A DNA stretch of 64,000 nt from Sva-07 sp963710625 (lineage in GTDB: Bacteria > Actinomycetota > Acidimicrobiia > Acidimicrobiales > Ilumatobacteraceae): the NCBI GenBank assembly GCA_963710625.1, contig CAVQBG010000008.1:1-64000 (forward strand), read 5' to 3'. A program made the translations under genes and the position numbers. Shown piece after piece: positions 16,042 to 25,711 of the stretch (position 1 is its first letter; every line of letters begins with the position of its first letter). The notes beneath the pieces were generated by a model. The model made no database searches, was not told where the DNA came from, and saw nothing but the letters and a program-made list of their open reading frames with translations.

Positions 16042-19000
16042 TCACGCCGACGGGCTGGCGACAGCGAGCAACGTCAGGTTTCGGAGCTGGCGCAGAGCGA
16101 CCGACAACGTGGTGAGATCGAAGCTCTCGGCCCGCCGGATCTCGGTGTGCATGGCGATTGCCCGCCCGACGGCCCGCTCGTTCGCTGCGATCCACGCGGA
16201 CGGGGACCCGCCGGCTGCTCGCATGACGTTGCGGGTCAGATCGGAGATGACGGTCATCAGGTCGTCGCGGAGCGCAGAGCGGGCCTGTTCCTGCCAGCGG
16301 TCGGAGCGCGGGAGCGCACTCACGCCGTCCCAGAGCCAGCCGAGTTCGAACGCCTCGAACACCGCCCAGTACGCCGTGGCCGCATCGGCGACGTTGCACG
16401 CCTCGGAGTGGGCCAGCTCGACGATGTCGAACCCGGTGTGCATCCATGGCCAACGCGCCGAGCGTGCGGCGAGGTCGACCGGGACCCCCGATTCGATGCG
16501 CTGCGCCCGCAACGCCATGATGTCTGCACGGACGCGACCCGTCGTGACGTCGTCGAGCGAGTCGCACAGGAATGCGAGACCGGCGGTGAAGGTGTCGACA
16601 GCGTCGATGATGTCGAGCGGGGGATGCCGGTGCCGGAGCAACCAGACCGTGCCGCGTTCGGCCATTCGACGGGCATCGAGGAACAACCCGATCTGGGTGT
16701 CGAGATCGATGTCGCTGCCGAGGTGGGCGATCTCCTTCCACGTCTCGCTGAAGCCGAAGATGTTGCGCGAAGCGAGAAAGGCGCGGGCGACGTCGGACAC
16801 CGAGGCGCCCGAATCCTCGGTCATCCGGTGATCGAACGAGATTCCGGCCAGGTTCACCATGTCGTTGACGAGCCCGGTCGCGACGATCTCCCTGCGGAGC
16901 CGGTGACCACGGATCGACTCCGGGAACCGCTCGCTCAGGACACGCGGGAAGTAGGCGAGCAGGTCGGTGTCGAGCGCCGGATCGTCCGGGAGGTCCGAGT
17001 CGAGGATCTCCTCGACATCGGCATTCTTCGTGTAGGCGATCATGACCGCGAACTCCGGCGCCCGCAGGCCGCTCCCGTTCGCCTGGCGCTCCGCGATCTG
17101 CTTGTCGGAGGGCAGGTACTCCAGGGTCCGGTCGAGATACCCCTCGGCTTCGAGCGTGTCGAGGTAGCGAGCGTGCACGTTCACCATCGCCAGCGACTGC
17201 GTCCGGGCGATCATGAGCGCGAGCGTCTGCGCCCGGTTGTCGTCGAGGACGAGGTCGGCGACGTCGTCGGTCATCGAGGCCAGCAGCTCGTTGCGCTGCT
17301 TCACGGTGAGCTCGCCGTCACGCACGAGCCGGTCGAGCAGGATCTTGATGTTGACCTCGTGGTCGCTGCAGTCGACACCGGCAGAGTTGTCGATCGCGTC
17401 CGCGTAGATCAGCCCGCCACCGATCGCGTACTCGACACGCGCCAACTGCGTGAGGCCGAGGTTGCCACCCTCTCCGACGATGCGACAGCGAAGATCGACG
17501 CCGTTCACTCGCAACGAGTCGTTGGCGCGATCGCCGACTGCGTCGTCGGTCTCCGATGTCGCCTTCACATAGGTGCCGATGCCACCGTTCCACAGCAGGT
17601 CGACCGGGGCCCGCAGAATCGCCGAGATCAGGTCGTCCGGCCGCATCTCGTCGACATCACCATCGAGGGCGAGGACCTCGCGTACCTGTTGCGTGAGCGG
17701 TATCGCCTTGAGCGTGCGGGCGAACACATTGCCACCTTCGGAGATGACCTCCCGGTCGTAGTCGGCCCAGCTCGAGCGCTCCAGCTCGAACAGCCGTCGT
17801 CGCTCGGCGTGCGAGCGAGCCGGATCGGGATCCGGGTCAAGGAAGACATGGCGGTGATCGAACGCGGCGATCAGCTTGATGTTCGGCGAGATCAGCATCC
17901 CGTTGCCGAAGACGTCACCCGACATGTCACCGATGCCGACGACCGTCAGCTCGTCCCGATCGGCGTCCTTGCCGATCACGCGAGCGTGACGGCGCACGCT
18001 CTCCCATGCGCCACGAGCCGTGATGCCCATCTCCTTGTGGTCGTAGCCGTTGCTCCCGCCGGAAGCGAATGCGTCGCCGAGCCAGAAGTCGTACTCGGCG
18101 GCAACCGCGTTCGCGATGTCGCTGAACGATGCGGTGCCCTTGTCGGCAGCGACGACGAGGTAGGGATCGGGGTCGTCGTAGATCACGAGATCGGGCGGAT
18201 GGACGACGTCGGCGCCGACGACGTTGTCGGTCAGATCGAGCAGTCCCCGCACGAACCGCTGGTACCGGTCGATGCCCTCGGCCCGTTGGGCCTCGCGGTC
18301 ACCGCGCTTCGCTCTCGAACGTTTGACGACGAAACCGCCCTTGGCGCCACCGGGCACGATCACTGCGTTCTTGACCATCTGCGCCTTGACCAGGCCGAGC
18401 ACCTCGGTGCGGAAGTCCTCCGGCCGATCGCTCCAACGCAATCCGCCTCTGGCGATTCGCGAACCCCGGAGGTGGACCCCCTCGACGTACGGCGAACTGA
18501 CGAAGACCTCGAACATCGGCTTGGGCTCGGGGAGGAACCCGATGTCGTGCGGACGCAGCTTGACCGAGATCTCGCCCCGCCCCGAGAACGCGTTGGTTCG
18601 CACCGTCGCGTCGATCAGCGTGAGGAACGCGCGGCAGATCCGATCGTCGTCGAGCGACGGGATGGCGTCGAGGCGCTCGTGCAGCGACGCGCGCCTGGCG
18701 GCGACCTCCGCTGCGCGGGCGTCGGCGTCGAGGTCCAGGCGAGGGTCGAAACGGGCGTCGAACAGATGGGCGAGATCGCGTGTGAGTTCGCCGTGGCGCA
18801 CCATGGCCCGCTCGACGTATGCGGCGCTGAAGGGGAATCCCGCTTGGCGGAGGTAGCGCTTGTACAGGCGGATCACCGCGATCTGGCGCCGGTCGAGCCC
18901 GGCGCGAAGGATGAGGCGGTTGAGGTCGTCGGCCTCGATGTCACCGAGCATCAGCCCGACGAATGCGCGCTGGAGTTCGACATGTTGGTCGTCGCCGATC

Positions 19001-20739
19001 GCGGCCTTGCCGAGGGAGACGCCCACGTCGTAGAGATGCACGCGGGCATCGGTGCCGGCGAACAGCGAGGGATGCTCGTCGAGCGCCGGCAGACCGAGAT
19101 GTTCGAGGATCGGGACGATCTCGGCGATCGTGGCCGCCCGGTTCCGAAGAAACACCCTGAATCGCCACTCACCGTCATGGGCGTCGAGGACCCGTCCGAA
19201 CGAGGTGACGACGGCGTTCGGCTCTGCGACCGGTCCGAGGAGCTGGGCGACGTGCACCAGGTCGGCAACCGCAGCTTCGGGACGTATGCGGGCCTGATAG
19301 TCGACCGGGATGCACCCGCGAACCACGGAGAACACCCGATGGCCTTCCATCTCGCCCAGCACCTCGACCAGTGCGTCACGCACTCGCTCGTCCCAGGTCG
19401 TCGAGGCGAGGTCGATCGCAACTGCCAGCCGTTCGGGGTCATCGAGCCGATCGGCGCGGACCGTCATCGAGATCCGTGCGAGCGAACTCGTGCCGATCAG
19501 CGTCTCGGAATCGCGCACGTCGCCGCCGTAGTACTCCCCGACGAGGTCGGCGACAACGGCGGGAAGCGAAGCCGTGAACCGCGAACGCGGCACGTAGACG
19601 AAGACCGTGGTCCACGGGCCCACCGGCTCGGTGACGTCGAACACCCGGACGATCCGACGTTCCTGCAGGCCGACGATCTGACTGACGAGCGCAGCGAGGT
19701 CCTCGGCGCCGAGTTCGAACAACACGTCACGCGGCAGTGTCTCCACGACGTTGCGGACCGCCCGCCCCGTGTGACTCTCGGACTCCGCGCCCACGCGATC
19801 GATGACGGACCTTGCGCGGGCTCCGACCACCGGGATCGCGAAGACGCTCTGGCGGTAGGCGCCACTGCCGAGCAGGCCGACGAAGCGGTACTCCCGTCCC
19901 GAGTCCGATACACGCACCGCGATCGACGCCATTCGAGCAGGACGATGAATGGGCGACACCGCGTCGGTGCGAGCGAGCACGAAGAGGTCGTCGGTGTCGG
20001 CCAGCGGAGGGTCGATCACGGTCGCATCGAGGCGCCCCACCCGGTACTCGCCGAGTTCGCTGCCAGGTTCGAGGATCAGCTCGGATCCCTCGCGGCGGTA
20101 GATCGCCGCGCCCAGGAAGATGAACTGCTCGTCGGCGAACCATGCGAGCAGCTCGTTGTCGCCGGCGACATTGCGCAGACGCGACTGCATCGCCCCGAAG
20201 TCGGAGACCACGAGCTGGACCCCCTCGATCGCCGAGATGATCTCCCCTTCGAGTGCCGCAGCGGTCTCCTCGGTGCAGCGGTCGAGGCTGATCTGGGTCC
20301 ACGCCTCGACGCACCCGACGCCGGGACCGAGTTCGACGATCCGCCCCTCCTCGCGCAAGACGCCGAGCATCGGGTGCACGAGCAGGTGGATGCCGAGTTC
20401 GTAGCGGTCGAGCACCATTCGCACCGTGTCGACGAGGAAGGGAACGTCGTCGGTCACGAACATCAGCAACGACCGATCGCTGGCCCATCCGTCGCGCTCG
20501 ACGTCGGGGGACAACACCTGCACCAGCGTCTCGTCGGGCGCTCGGACCAGGCCGAGCTGCAGGTGGGACAGCGCTGCGGCGTACGCGTTCTCGACGCGGT
20601 GCGGGTCGGCGTCCTCTTCGGGCAGCTCGCGGTAGTACTCGTCGAGAAATGCTCGGAACACGGCGTCGTCGGGTCTGCGTTCCAGTGCCAGCCGTTGCAG
20701 GGTGCTCTGGATGTCGGCCACGTCGTTGTGTGCGCTCAT
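16042..20739 (-). CDS. Large NAD-dependent glutamate dehydrogenase
   Basis: 1,565 residues, the length of the 180-kDa GDH class known from Streptomyces and proteobacteria. It oxidises glutamate to 2-oxoglutarate and ammonium with NAD. The N-terminal half has ACT-like regulatory regions (for example LMFVTDDVPFLVDTVRMVLD); the catalytic core includes ARGGLRWSDRPEDFRTEVLG and the substrate Lys in VPGGAKGGFVVKR at about residue 797; GIGDMSGDVFGNGM is part of the nucleotide-binding region. ATG 20739 is used; ATG 20769 is equally possible. It is divergent from the VIT gene. Confidence 0.93.
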   Translation of the reverse strand: MSAHNDVADIQSTLQRLALERRPDDAVFRAFLDEYYRELPEEDADPHRVENAYAAALSHLQLGLVRAPDETLVQVLSPDVERDGWASDRSLLMFVTDDVPFLVDTVRMVLDRYELGIHLLVHPMLGVLREEGRIVELGPGVGCVEAWTQISLDRCTEETAAALEGEIISAIEGVQLVVSDFGAMQSRLRNVAGDNELLAWFADEQFIFLGAAIYRREGSELILEPGSELGEYRVGRLDATVIDPPLADTDDLFVLARTDAVSPIHRPARMASIAVRVSDSGREYRFVGLLGSGAYRQSVFAIPVVGARARSVIDRVGAESESHTGRAVRNVVETLPRDVLFELGAEDLAALVSQIVGLQERRIVRVFDVTEPVGPWTTVFVYVPRSRFTASLPAVVADLVGEYYGGDVRDSETLIGTSSLARISMTVRADRLDDPERLAVAIDLASTTWDERVRDALVEVLGEMEGHRVFSVVRGCIPVDYQARIRPEAAVADLVHVAQLLGPVAEPNAVVTSFGRVLDAHDGEWRFRVFLRNRAATIAEIVPILEHLGLPALDEHPSLFAGTDARVHLYDVGVSLGKAAIGDDQHVELQRAFVGLMLGDIEADDLNRLILRAGLDRRQIAVIRLYKRYLRQAGFPFSAAYVERAMVRHGELTRDLAHLFDARFDPRLDLDADARAAEVAARRASLHERLDAIPSLDDDRICRAFLTLIDATVRTNAFSGRGEISVKLRPHDIGFLPEPKPMFEVFVSSPYVEGVHLRGSRIARGGLRWSDRPEDFRTEVLGLVKAQMVKNAVIVPGGAKGGFVVKRSRAKRGDREAQRAEGIDRYQRFVRGLLDLTDNVVGADVVHPPDLVIYDDPDPYLVVAADKGTASFSDIANAVAAEYDFWLGDAFASGGSNGYDHKEMGITARGAWESVRRHARVIGKDADRDELTVVGIGDMSGDVFGNGMLISPNIKLIAAFDHRHVFLDPDPDPARSHAERRRLFELERSSWADYDREVISEGGNVFARTLKAIPLTQQVREVLALDGDVDEMRPDDLISAILRAPVDLLWNGGIGTYVKATSETDDAVGDRANDSLRVNGVDLRCRIVGEGGNLGLTQLARVEYAIGGGLIYADAIDNSAGVDCSDHEVNIKILLDRLVRDGELTVKQRNELLASMTDDVADLVLDDNRAQTLALMIARTQSLAMVNVHARYLDTLEAEGYLDRTLEYLPSDKQIAERQANGSGLRAPEFAVMIAYTKNADVEEILDSDLPDDPALDTDLLAYFPRVLSERFPESIRGHRLRREIVATGLVNDMVNLAGISFDHRMTEDSGASVSDVARAFLASRNIFGFSETWKEIAHLGSDIDLDTQIGLFLDARRMAERGTVWLLRHRHPPLDIIDAVDTFTAGLAFLCDSLDDVTTGRVRADIMALRAQRIESGVPVDLAARSARWPWMHTGFDIVELAHSEACNVADAATAYWAVFEAFELGWLWDGVSALPRSDRWQEQARSALRDDLMTVISDLTRNVMRAAGGSPSAWIAANERAVGRAIAMHTEIRRAESFDLTTLSVALRQLRNLTLLAVASPSA

Positions 20740-20835
20740 CTCGTCCCGATCCGTCGAGGTCTCCGGCATCACCGTACCCGTGGCGACGTCGAGCGGAGGG
20801 ACCACGGCGACTCGGCCCCCGGTATTGTCATCCCC

Positions 20836-21543
20836 ATGACCCGCCAGGAACTCCACGGCGGCCACCGCTCGGTGTCGGGGGGCCTCGCTCGCGCGGCCGT
20901 GTTCGGCATCAACGACGGGCTCGTGTCGAACGTGTCGCTCATCCTGGGCTTCGCCGGCTCGGGCGCCGACTCGTCCATCGTCCGCCTCGCCGGCCTTGCC
21001 GGGGCGATCGCCGGAGGCATTTCGATGGCCGCCGGAGAGTGGATCAGCGTGTCCGCACAGAACGAACTCGTGCAACGCGAGGTCGCCGTCGAGCGCCGCG
21101 AACTCGCACGGAACTCCGCAGCCGAAACCGCCGAACTGGCATCGATGTACGAGAGCCACGGCATCTCGCCCGACACGGCACGCGCCGCGGCAGAAGACGT
21201 CATGACGTCGCCCGAGATGGCGTTGCGGGTCCACACACGCGAGGAACTGGGGGTCGACCCCCACGAACTGCCGTCGGCATTCCAGGCGGCGGCGATCTCG
21301 TTCGTCTGTTTCATGTTCGGCGCGCTGCTTCCCGTGATCCCGTGGTTCACGGGTGCGACCGGTTTCGCTCCAGCCGCCATCTCGGTGGCGATCGGCGTGA
21401 TCGCCGCGGCGTTCGTCGGAGCTGCGATCGGACGCTTCGCCGAGCGCTCGATCGTCAAATCGATCGTGCGCCAGGTCGCCATCGTGCTGGTGGCCTGCGC
21501 GGTGACCTACACCATCGGCGAGATGGTGGGGATCAACGTATGA
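20836..21543 (+). CDS. VIT1/CCC1-family iron/manganese transporter
   Basis: 235 residues. The family signature FGINDGLVSNVSLILGFAG is near the N-terminus; about five membrane helices are seen, with a cytosolic helical insert (ELVQREVAVERRELARNSAA) between helices 2 and 3 that carries the acidic metal-binding residues in relatives. It moves Fe(II) or Mn(II) across the membrane, probably efflux. TATTGT (20823-20828) lies 7 nt before ATG 20836, suggesting a leaderless transcript. It overlaps the next gene by ATGA. Confidence 0.9.
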   Translation: MTRQELHGGHRSVSGGLARAAVFGINDGLVSNVSLILGFAGSGADSSIVRLAGLAGAIAGGISMAAGEWISVSAQNELVQREVAVERRELARNSAAETAELASMYESHGISPDTARAAAEDVMTSPEMALRVHTREELGVDPHELPSAFQAAAISFVCFMFGALLPVIPWFTGATGFAPAAISVAIGVIAAAFVGAAIGRFAERSIVKSIVRQVAIVLVACAVTYTIGEMVGINV

Positions 21544-21911
21544 ACACCGTGCAACGCAACGTGTTGGGGACCGAGCTGCAACCGTGCTCGTACGACCCGA
21601 TGACCGGGTACCACCGCACGGGTTGCTGCGAACATCGCGGCGACGATCCCGGCATGCACACCGTGTGTGCTCGGGTGACCGCGGACTTCCTCGAGTTCTC
21701 GAAGGAGCGGGGCAACGACCTGGTCACGCCGATGCCCCAGTACGGGTTCTCGGGGCTGCAACCCGGTGACCAGTGGTGTGTCTGCGCGGCGCGATGGCAG
21801 GAGGCCCTGGAGGCTGGACGGGCGTGCGGTGTCGTGCTGGAGTCGACTCACATGTCCACGCTCGAGTACGTCGATCTCGCCGACCTCCAGGCGCACGCCG
21901 TCACGACCTGA
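21540..21911 (+). CDS. DUF2237 family protein
   Basis: 123 residues, standard DUF2237 length. Conserved features include NVLGTELQPCSYDPMTGYHR, GCCEHRGDDPGMHTVC and PGDQWCVCAARWQEAL, with several Cys that may bind metal. Function is unknown. The start overlaps the VIT stop, so the two are translationally coupled, hinting at a metal-related role. Confidence 0.88.
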   Translation: MNTVQRNVLGTELQPCSYDPMTGYHRTGCCEHRGDDPGMHTVCARVTADFLEFSKERGNDLVTPMPQYGFSGLQPGDQWCVCAARWQEALEAGRACGVVLESTHMSTLEYVDLADLQAHAVTT

Positions 21912-21931
21912 ACAGGTGGTTCACCGGTTCG

Positions 21932-22294
21932 TCAGGGCGTCGTCGGCGTGGCGGCGCGTTGCTGCGATCGGACGAAGGTGACGATCTCGTTGACCTGAGC
22001 GTCGCGGAGGATCGCGTTTCCCGGCATCGCACCGAACTCGTCGGTGGTGGGCTCGACGCCTGTGCGGATCGCCTGACGGATCTCGGCATCGCTCAGCTGG
22101 TCGACCTGGTAGCGCTCGTCGAGCAGCGAGGGCCCGAGTGAGGTTCCCGCAAGTGCGTCGCCGTGGCATGCCGAACAGTTCGCCCGGTACAGACCCGCCC
22201 CTCGACCAGCGGCCGACTCGGAGGCGTCCTGTCCGCACGACACGCCGGCCAGAACGGCGAGTGTGGTGACGACGGTGGCGATGACGTGACGCAT
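21932..22294 (-). CDS. Small c-type cytochrome lipoprotein
   Basis: 120 residues. A lipoprotein-like signal ends GVSCGQ. The haem site is CSACH (about residue 40) and the axial Met is in GAMPGNAIL. LSDAEIRQAIRTG is a standard class I cytochrome c segment. It probably carries electrons at the outer face of the membrane. ATG 22294 was chosen because the signal peptide begins there. It is divergent from the M14 peptidase gene. Confidence 0.88.
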   Translation of the reverse strand: MRHVIATVVTTLAVLAGVSCGQDASESAAGRGAGLYRANCSACHGDALAGTSLGPSLLDERYQVDQLSDAEIRQAIRTGVEPTTDEFGAMPGNAILRDAQVNEIVTFVRSQQRAATPTTP

Positions 22295-22381
22295 GGCGTT
22301 CACCGAGGAGACGTCGATGGACATCCCGACACGATCGCAGGTGAACACCCCGACCGGGCAAACCTGGGCTACGTTCGCCTC

Positions 22382-23353
22382 GTGCAGCAGTCGGTACGAG
22401 CATCGGTCGTGGCGCTCCTCGCGTGCCTGACGGTGGCTGCCACGGCATGCGCCGGGGACGAGGCGTCCGACGTCGCGGCGCTCGATGCCACAGCCGCGGA
22501 GACGACAGCGGCGTCCTCCGCAGGCGCCACCGATGCCGCGACCTCCCCGACCACGACCTCCCCGACCACGACCAGTTCGACCACGACCAGTTCGACCACC
22601 ACCAGCTCGACCACCACGTCATCGACGACGACCACGACGCTCGCGCCCACCACGAGCACACTCGCCCCGCCTCCGCCGGGCCCTCCCGGCCCGCTCGATT
22701 TCGCCCAGGACCTCGTCGGGCTCGGGTTCTCGGCCGAGGGACGCCCGATCTTCGCCGAGCGGTACGGCACACCCGGCGGGCGCCGCGTCCTGGTGATCGG
22801 CGTCATCCACGGCGACGAGGACGCCGGCCTGGCGATCGTCGACCAACTGCGGCAACGACCGGTACCCGACGGCGTCGAACTGTGGATCGTCGACTCGATG
22901 AACCCCGACGGCGTCGCCAACCAGGACCGTCACAACGGCAACGACGTCGACCTCAACCGCAACTTCCCCTACAAGTGGGGACCGATCGGCGCGCCGGGCG
23001 ACGGCCAGTACGCAGGTCCAGGACCGGCGAGCGAGCCCGAGACGCAGGCGATGATCAACTTCATGCAGCAGCTGCAACCCGACATCACGCTGTGGTACCA
23101 CCAGGACCTCTTCGTGGTGAATCCCGCGCAGGGGCGTGAGGGCCGAGTGCGCGCTCGCTATGCCGAACTCACCGGGCTCCCGATGGGCCAGATCACCGGG
23201 GGGATCTACACCGGGATCGCCGCAACGTGGGCCCGCAACGAGTTCCGCCCCGCCGACGGTGTCGCGTTCATCGTCGAGCTCGGCCCGACGTTGTCGGCGC
23301 AGGAGGCCTCGGTGCACGCCGACGCCGTCCTCACCATCGCCACCGAACCGTGA
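22382..23353 (+). CDS. M14 zinc peptidase lipoprotein with Thr/Ser linker
   Basis: 323 residues. A signal ending ATACAG gives a lipid-anchored Cys, then about 50 residues of low-complexity PTTT/STTT linker, then an M14-type metallopeptidase domain. Zinc ligands are in VIGVIHGDEDAG, NPDG and a later His (LWYHQD); VDLNRNFPYKW carries the substrate Arg, and VELGP holds the catalytic Glu. Relatives such as MpaA cleave murein peptides, so cell-wall turnover is likely. GTG 22382 is 6 nt after TACGTT (22370-22375), a leaderless pattern. Confidence 0.85.
   Translation: MQQSVRASVVALLACLTVAATACAGDEASDVAALDATAAETTAASSAGATDAATSPTTTSPTTTSSTTTSSTTTSSTTTSSTTTTTLAPTTSTLAPPPPGPPGPLDFAQDLVGLGFSAEGRPIFAERYGTPGGRRVLVIGVIHGDEDAGLAIVDQLRQRPVPDGVELWIVDSMNPDGVANQDRHNGNDVDLNRNFPYKWGPIGAPGDGQYAGPGPASEPETQAMINFMQQLQPDITLWYHQDLFVVNPAQGREGRVRARYAELTGLPMGQITGGIYTGIAATWARNEFRPADGVAFIVELGPTLSAQEASVHADAVLTIATEP
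22546..22636 (+). repeat. In-frame Thr/Ser-coding tandem repeats
   Basis: Imperfect 15-bp units (ACCACGACCAGTTCG and variants) encode repeated TTTSS in the lipoprotein linker. Unit gain or loss would keep the frame and change only linker length. Confidence 0.7.
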
Positions 23354-23364
23354 TGTGCCAGCAA

Positions 23365-23393
23365 TTGCGGCAGGGTTCAGACCCCTGCCGCAA
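23365..23393. terminator. Bidirectional hairpin, GGGGTCAGACCCC family
   Basis: TTGCGGCAGGG pairs with CCCTGCCGCAA (11-bp stem) between two convergent genes. The loop region GGGTTCAGACCCC is a one-base variant of the core shared with 55655-55673 and 62358-62374. No T run follows. Confidence 0.6.
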
Positions 23394-24290
23394 TCAGGGC
23401 ATCCAGGCGATGAGAGCGGCGGCAACGTCCTCGCCGCGGTCGTCCTGGAGGAAGTGACCGCCCGGCTCGAAGGTCTGGTGCGGTTGGCCGGCGGCGCCGG
23501 GAATCCGTTTCACGAACGTGTGCTGCAGGTGACCGAGCACCATGTCGCCGGGCGTCCACAGCGTCAGCACCGGCTTCGTCCACTGCTCCCACACCGCCCA
23601 CGCCGCCCGGTTCGCCGGAACCGCCGGATCGTCGGGGCCGGTCGGCACGAGCAGCGGGAACTGGCGGGCGCCGGCCATGAACGACTCGTCGGGAAACGGC
23701 GCCCGGTACGAATCGGCCTCGGGATCGTTCAGCTCGCGGGCGAGACATGCCCGTTGGAGCAGCGCGCCGCAGTCCATCGGATCCATCGTCTGCGACACCT
23801 GCTGCCACATCATGAATCCGTCGCCCATCGGCTCACCCTCCGGCAGGGCCGTATTGCCGATGACCACCCGGTCGAACCAGTCGGGGTTCTCCGCGATCAT
23901 CCGCAGGCCGAGCAGCCCACCCCAGTCCTGCACGAACACCGAGAAGCCGTCCGCCGGCCGGTCGAGTCCGCCGACGAACGTCGTCAACCAGCGAACGTGG
24001 GTGGCGTAGGTGTAGTCGTCGCGGTTGGTCGGCTTGTCGGAGCGCCCGAACCCGATCAGGTCCGGAGCGACGATCCGGTAACCGGCGTCGACCAGCAGCG
24101 GGATCATGCGTCGATACAGGTAGCTCCACGTGGGTTCGCCGTGCAACAGCACGAAGGTGCCCGCCTCGCCGGACCCCTCCTCCACATACGCCATGCGAAG
24201 TCCCTCGACCTCGCGGTACCTCGGCGTGTAGGGGAACTCGAACAGGTCGGCGAAACGGTGGTCGGGAGTGCGAACGAACGGGACGGTCAT
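23394..24290 (-). CDS. Haloalkane dehalogenase (alpha/beta hydrolase)
   Basis: 298 residues, the size of haloalkane dehalogenases. The oxyanion/halide motif LLHGEPTWSYLYR is followed by GRSDKP, the nucleophile elbow FVQDWGGLLG with Asp in place of Ser, and the catalytic His in EPGGHFLQDD. Such enzymes hydrolyse carbon-halogen bonds to alcohols; the natural substrate is unknown. ATG 24290 has GAGG upstream; the extra residues of the longer frame are not needed. It is divergent from the glutamine-synthetase-like gene and convergent with the M14 gene. Confidence 0.88.
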   Translation of the reverse strand: MTVPFVRTPDHRFADLFEFPYTPRYREVEGLRMAYVEEGSGEAGTFVLLHGEPTWSYLYRRMIPLLVDAGYRIVAPDLIGFGRSDKPTNRDDYTYATHVRWLTTFVGGLDRPADGFSVFVQDWGGLLGLRMIAENPDWFDRVVIGNTALPEGEPMGDGFMMWQQVSQTMDPMDCGALLQRACLARELNDPEADSYRAPFPDESFMAGARQFPLLVPTGPDDPAVPANRAAWAVWEQWTKPVLTLWTPGDMVLGHLQHTFVKRIPGAAGQPHQTFEPGGHFLQDDRGEDVAAALIAWMP

Positions 24291-24361
24291 CGTGCGAGCC
24301 TCATCGGGCGAGCATGCCATGACGACGGCGAGCCGAGCGACCGCTACTGTCCAATGGCACC

Positions 24362-25711
24362 GTGACTCCCGACGATCTCCGCTCCCTGGTCAGCGCCGGC
24401 GAGGTCGACACGGTGCTGGCCGCCTTCACCGACGGCTACGGCCGCCTGCTGGGCAAGCGCATCGACGCCGCCTTCTTCGTCGACCACACGATCGGGCACG
24501 GAACCCATGCGTGCGACTACCTCTTGACGGTCGACATGGAGATGGAGCCCGTCGCCGGGTACGAGTACGCCAGCTGGGAACTCGGCTACGGCGACTTCCA
24601 CCTCGTCGCCGACCTCGCCACGCTGGCGCGCGCCGGTTGGACCGACTCGTCGGCCATCGTGCTGTGCGACGTCGTCGACGTCCACACGCACGCACCTGCG
24701 GCGGTCGCGCCCCGCTCGATGCTCGCGACCCAGGTCGAGCGCGCCGCCACACTCGGCTTCAGCGTGAAGGCGGCATCGGAGTTGGAGTTCTTCCTCTTCG
24801 ACGACACGTACCGTGAGGCTCACCGCAAGGGGTACGCCGATCTCGAACCCGCCGGCTGGTACATCGAGGACTACCACCTGCTGCAAGGAGCGCGGGTCGA
24901 AGGGTACGTCGGTGCCGCCCGACGGGCGCTCGCGGCGACCGGGATCCCGGTCGAGAGCTCCAAGGGTGAGTGGGGACGCGGCCAGCACGAGCTGAACATC
25001 CGGTACACCGACGTGTCGGTCATGGCCGACCGTCACAGCCTGATGAAGCACGCGATGAAGGAGCTGGCGGAGTCCCAGCAGCTCAGCGTCACGTTCATGG
25101 CGAAGCCGTCCAGCAGCGAGGCGGGCAGCAGCAGCCACCTCCACCTCAGCCTGTGGGACTCCGACGCCGAGACCAACGTGTTCGACGTCGGGGGCGAACG
25201 CAGCGACGTGTTCCGCTGGTTCCTGGGCGGCTGGATGGCCGGCACCGCCGACTTCATGGCGTTCTACGCGCCGACGGTCAACTCGTACAAGCGCTACGTC
25301 GACGGCTCGTGGGCACCCACGCGCATCGCCTGGTCGCAGGACAATCGCACCGCCGGATTCCGGGTGGTCGGCGAGGGCCCGAGCCTGCGGATCGAATGCA
25401 GGATCCCCGGCGCCGACTGCAACCCGTACCTCGCCTACACCGCGGCGCTCGCGAGCGGGCTCCGCGGAGTCGAGGAGCGCATCGAGCCCCCACCGGCGTT
25501 CGACGGTGACGTGTACGCGGCTGCCGACCTGCCACGCGTGCCCCGCACCCTCGAGCACGCGGCCGAGCGCTTCGCGGGCAGCACCCTGGTTCGCGAGACC
25601 CTCGGCGACGCCGTCACCGATCACTTCGTCAAGTTCTTCCAGGTCGAGGTCGAGGCCTTCCAGGCGTCGGTGACCGACTGGGAACGTCAGCGCTACTTCG
25701 AGCGGATCTGA
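24362..25711 (+). CDS. Glutamine-synthetase-family ligase (GlnA3-like)
   Basis: 449 residues. ATP-dependent gamma-glutamyl ligase fold: ELEFFLFDD, GEWGRGQHELNIRYTD (metal/glutamate site), SGSSSHLHLS-type His loop (GSSSHLHLSLWD), and RIECRIPGADCNPYLAYTA at the C-terminus. The sequence is closer in style to gamma-glutamylpolyamine synthetases than to housekeeping GlnA: short N-terminus and no adenylylation Tyr motif. The substrate is therefore uncertain. GTG 24362 follows TACTGT by 11 nt. Its 3' end overlaps the convergent GH13 gene by 19 bp. Confidence 0.85.
   Translation: MTPDDLRSLVSAGEVDTVLAAFTDGYGRLLGKRIDAAFFVDHTIGHGTHACDYLLTVDMEMEPVAGYEYASWELGYGDFHLVADLATLARAGWTDSSAIVLCDVVDVHTHAPAAVAPRSMLATQVERAATLGFSVKAASELEFFLFDDTYREAHRKGYADLEPAGWYIEDYHLLQGARVEGYVGAARRALAATGIPVESSKGEWGRGQHELNIRYTDVSVMADRHSLMKHAMKELAESQQLSVTFMAKPSSSEAGSSSHLHLSLWDSDAETNVFDVGGERSDVFRWFLGGWMAGTADFMAFYAPTVNSYKRYVDGSWAPTRIAWSQDNRTAGFRVVGEGPSLRIECRIPGADCNPYLAYTAALASGLRGVEERIEPPPAFDGDVYAAADLPRVPRTLEHAAERFAGSTLVRETLGDAVTDHFVKFFQVEVEAFQASVTDWERQRYFERI

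Noticed and set aside
15766..21543. A 1,925-codon open frame on the plus strand
   Set aside because: Most of it is antisense to the well-supported glutamate dehydrogenase; high G+C leaves the opposite strand open. Only its last part, from 20836, is a real gene (VIT transporter).
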